DNA of 24,658 nt from Caldiserica bacterium UBA4822 (GTDB taxonomy: Bacteria > Caldisericota > Caldisericia > Cryosericales > Cryosericaceae): contig DHFO01000032.1 of assembly GCA_002402295.1 (NCBI GenBank), forward strand, positions 1 to 24,658, written 5' to 3'. The position numbers and the translations under genes were made by a program. Positions within the stretch are counted from its first letter, which is position 1, and each line of letters starts with the position of its first letter. Below, piece after piece: positions 22,652 to 24,658 of the stretch. The notes beneath the pieces were generated by a model. That model was given only the letters and a program-made list of their open reading frames with translations, was not told where the DNA came from and did no database searches.

Positions 22652-23035
22652 GTGATTCAACTCGAACATAAAGACTTCGAGGAACTGGTGCTGGTCGCGC
22701 TGGTGACTCTTCCAGATCAGTTCCGGAGTGCACTGAAGAACGTGGACGTTGTCGTTGAGGACTACCCTCCTCTGGATGTGCTGAAGTATGCGGGCTCGCC
22801 CGTGGGCTTTGGCATGTTGGGGTTGTACCAGGGGGTGCCTCTCCGGGAACGCGGGCCTCACTATGGGGGCTCGCTGCCCGACAAGATCAGCGTGTTCCGG
22901 GTTCCCCTGGAGTCGTCCGTGGACTCCGTAGAAGAACTAATGCCCCTTGTTCAGCGTGTCATTCTTCATGAGCTTGGTCACTACTATGGTCTCAGCGATG
23001 ACGAAATGCGGGAGAGTCGGGGGGACCTACATTGA
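22652..23035 (+). CDS. Minimal zincin-type metallopeptidase family protein
   Basis: A 127-residue protein of the small bacterial zincin family (Zincin_1/DUF1025, acidobacterial-type metallopeptidase). The C-terminal LVQRVILHELGHYYGLSDDEM has the HExxHxxG zinc motif: two His as ligands, Glu as the catalytic base and a downstream Asp as candidate third ligand. The N-terminal half contains the family's VDVVVEDYPP and GLYQGVPLRER segments. Substrates are unknown. The start is GTG 22652 with GGGAG upstream. It lies 63 bases before the dehydrogenase gene on the same strand and may share its transcript. Confidence 0.9.
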   Translation: MIQLEHKDFEELVLVALVTLPDQFRSALKNVDVVVEDYPPLDVLKYAGSPVGFGMLGLYQGVPLRERGPHYGGSLPDKISVFRVPLESSVDSVEELMPLVQRVILHELGHYYGLSDDEMRESRGDLH

Positions 23036-23098
23036 CAACAACCGGTACATCCGGGCAGTCGTTCTGCGAAGACGTAATCCTTAAGGGGAGAGGTGCGC

Positions 23099-23992
23099 AT
23101 GGAGATTCGTAAGATCGCAGTATTCGGTGGTGGCGTGATGGGAGCGGGAATTGCTCAGGACGCAGCGGCCCACGGCCTTGAAGTTGTTTTGGTCGATCAG
23201 GCCGAAAATGGCTTGGCATTTGCCCGGAAAGCAATCGAGGAAAGTCTGAACAGGGAACTCCAGAGATGGGGCATCACGGGGTCCGAAAAGAAGGTGATTT
23301 TGTCCCGCATCAAGTTTACCCTGAATCCAGACGATGTGGGCAGCGCTGATGTAGTTATTGAGGCAATTCCGGATGATCTTCCCGCGAAACAGGATCTGTT
23401 TGCCCAACTGGAGCAGAAGTTCGAGCAGGTATGTCCCGACAGTGTCATCTATGTCAGCAATACTGCCGTTCTACCGATCACCGACATCGCTCTAAGGATG
23501 GTCCGCAAGGACCGGCTGGTGGGGATGCACTTCCTCGCGCCGGTGCCATCGATCAAACTGGTGGAGATGGTTAGGAGCGTGCACACCTCGGAGGCCACGG
23601 TCGAGCGGGCAAAGGAGCTGGCGCGCCGCCTGGGCAAGACGCCCGTGGATGTCCTCGAGAGTCCTGGCTACATCACGGCTCGCCTTGTCGTTCCTCTCAT
23701 CAATGAGGCCATTGACTTGTATCAGGAGGGAACTGCCACCAAGGAAGACATAGATGCGGCCATGCGCCTGGGGTTTGGTTTCAACAAGGGCCCGTTCGCG
23801 CTTGCTGATCAGATTGGACTTGATGTGGTGCTTGGGTGGTGTAACAACCTGTTTCATGAGCTGGGTGGCAGAAAGTACCGGCCACAGGCTGTTGTCCGTC
23901 ATCTCGTGCGGAGAGGGGACCTTGGTGCAAAGACCGGCAAGGGGTTCTACGACTACAGGGCGTCAGACGGAAACGGGGAGGCAAAGAAATGA
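23099..23992 (+). CDS. 3-hydroxyacyl-CoA (3-hydroxybutyryl-CoA) dehydrogenase
   Basis: A 297-residue NAD(P)-dependent dehydrogenase that interconverts acetoacetyl-CoA (or longer 3-ketoacyl-CoA) and the 3-hydroxy form in butyrate fermentation or beta-oxidation. The Rossmann domain opens with IAVFGGGVMGAGIAQDAAAHG and IEAIPDDLPAKQDLFAQLE. The catalytic His is in VGMHFLAPVPSIKLVE. The C-terminal helical domain shows PGYITARLVVPLINEAIDL and GFGFNKGPFALADQIGLD. I chose ATG 23099 over GTG 23093 because of the spacing from GGGGAGAGG. Its TGA overlaps the ATG of acetate kinase (ATGA), so the two are translationally coupled. Confidence 0.93.
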   Translation: MEIRKIAVFGGGVMGAGIAQDAAAHGLEVVLVDQAENGLAFARKAIEESLNRELQRWGITGSEKKVILSRIKFTLNPDDVGSADVVIEAIPDDLPAKQDLFAQLEQKFEQVCPDSVIYVSNTAVLPITDIALRMVRKDRLVGMHFLAPVPSIKLVEMVRSVHTSEATVERAKELARRLGKTPVDVLESPGYITARLVVPLINEAIDLYQEGTATKEDIDAAMRLGFGFNKGPFALADQIGLDVVLGWCNNLFHELGGRKYRPQAVVRHLVRRGDLGAKTGKGFYDYRASDGNGEAKK

Positions 23993-24658
23993 AAGTCCTG
24001 GTGCTCAATTGTGGCAGTTCGTCTATCAAGTACAAACTCTATGATGACGACGAACAGCTAGCGGATGGCTTGCTGGAGAAGATCGGTACGGGCGAGGCGC
24101 AGCTCAATCATACGGTTGTGGGTCGGAAAAAGGAGGTCTCCGTTCACGAGATTCTTGAGCATCGAACGGGTATTGAACTGATCCTCAAGACGCTCGTCGA
24201 TGCGGACAAGGGTATTCTGAAGAGCATTGACGATATCCAGGCCGTCGGTCACCGTGTGGTTCATGGTGCTGAGGCCTTCTCTCAATCGACCCTGATTAGT
24301 CCTGAGGTCGTGGCAAAGATCGAGGAGTGCATCGACATTGCGCCGCTCCACAACCCCCCCAACCTTGCAGGTATCTATGCAATCAGCGAGCTGCTGCCGA
24401 AGGTTCCACAGGTGGCTGTTTTCGATACAGCGTTTCACCAGACAATGCCAGAGAGGGCATACATGTATGCGATTCCGTATGTCTTCTATACCCAGTACCA
24501 CATCCGCAAGTATGGATTCCATGGCATCAGCCATCAGTACGTTTCCCATGAGGCGGCAGGCCTGCTCGGAAAACCACTTGAAGATCTGAGGATCATAACT
24601 TGTCATCTCGGAAATGGCTCGTCCATCACGGCGGTTGACCACGGACGGTCGGTGGACA
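23989..24658 (+). CDS. ackA: Acetate kinase, N-terminal part (runs off the window)
   Basis: The first 223 residues of acetate kinase (normally about 400), which makes ATP from acetyl phosphate in fermentation. Diagnostic segments: VLVLNCGSSSIKYKLYD at the N-terminus, VGHRVVHGAEAF (usually HGGE, here HGAE), APLHNPPNLAGIYAI, VAVFDTAFHQTMP, YGFHGISHQYVS and TCHLGNGSSITAV. The gene is open to the last base. It overlaps the dehydrogenase stop by 4 bases. The more usual partner, phosphotransacetylase, is not in the window but could lie to the right. Confidence 0.95.
   Translation, partial: MKVLVLNCGSSSIKYKLYDDDEQLADGLLEKIGTGEAQLNHTVVGRKKEVSVHEILEHRTGIELILKTLVDADKGILKSIDDIQAVGHRVVHGAEAFSQSTLISPEVVAKIEECIDIAPLHNPPNLAGIYAISELLPKVPQVAVFDTAFHQTMPERAYMYAIPYVFYTQYHIRKYGFHGISHQYVSHEAAGLLGKPLEDLRIITCHLGNGSSITAVDHGRSVD

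Noticed and set aside
1..24658. CRISPR arrays, tRNA or rRNA genes, insertion sequences
   Set aside because: I looked for regular repeats, cloverleaf-like ends, rRNA signatures and transposase motifs and saw none; this is reading by eye, not a search.

Overview
The window is bacterial chromosome of moderately high GC (my impression, not computed). It has sigma70-type promoters, clear Shine-Dalgarno sites, ATG/GTG/TTG starts and lipoproteins. A DUF362-ferredoxin protein, a 3-hydroxyacyl-CoA dehydrogenase coupled to acetate kinase, and serine dehydratase remnants point to a fermentative, probably anaerobic heterotroph. I cannot assign a phylum; an uncultured lineage would fit.

Layout. 1-615 has no convincing gene but carries a leftward promoter and a hairpin. 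616-3296 (-) encodes two paralogous LivJ-type substrate-binding lipoproteins without permeases. 3561-8368 (+) holds a DUF362/ferredoxin protein, an MFS transporter, a histone-H1-like Lys/Ala-rich protein, a PP2C phosphatase and a membrane-anchored J-domain protein. 8428-11491 (-) is the centrepiece: a self-contained transcription unit encoding a JAB/JAMM peptidase fused to an E2-like domain, an E2-like enzyme with a candidate catalytic Cys, a 66-residue protein of unknown family, and an E1-like adenylating enzyme. Next come an EamA transporter and a decayed serine dehydratase locus (-). 13437-15666 (+) encodes a patatin phospholipase, a membrane-anchored Mrr-type nuclease and exonuclease III. 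A wrecked PAS-GGDEF gene follows. 16229-21657 (-) is a nucleoside-type ABC transporter operon. It starts with two small unknown ORFs, every junction up to the last permease is a 4-base ATGA overlap, and it ends in S-adenosylhomocysteine hydrolase. 21766-22377 (-) is a duplicated DUF5671-like membrane protein. 22652-24658 (+) encodes a minimal zinc peptidase, 3-hydroxyacyl-CoA dehydrogenase and the start of acetate kinase.

How the genes work together. The JAB-E2-small protein-E1 unit has the parts of a ubiquitin-like conjugation pathway: activation, transfer and deconjugation. It encodes no recognisable beta-grasp modifier. The 66-residue product encoded between E2 and E1, with its stop codon overlapping the E1 start, is the natural suspect for the modifier or a dedicated partner. 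This is the strongest candidate for an undescribed system here. The ABC-AhcY operon links nucleoside transport to adenosine release from S-adenosylhomocysteine. Many genes have promoters with a TATAAT-like -10, often extended by an upstream TGN, and a spacer of about 16 bases.
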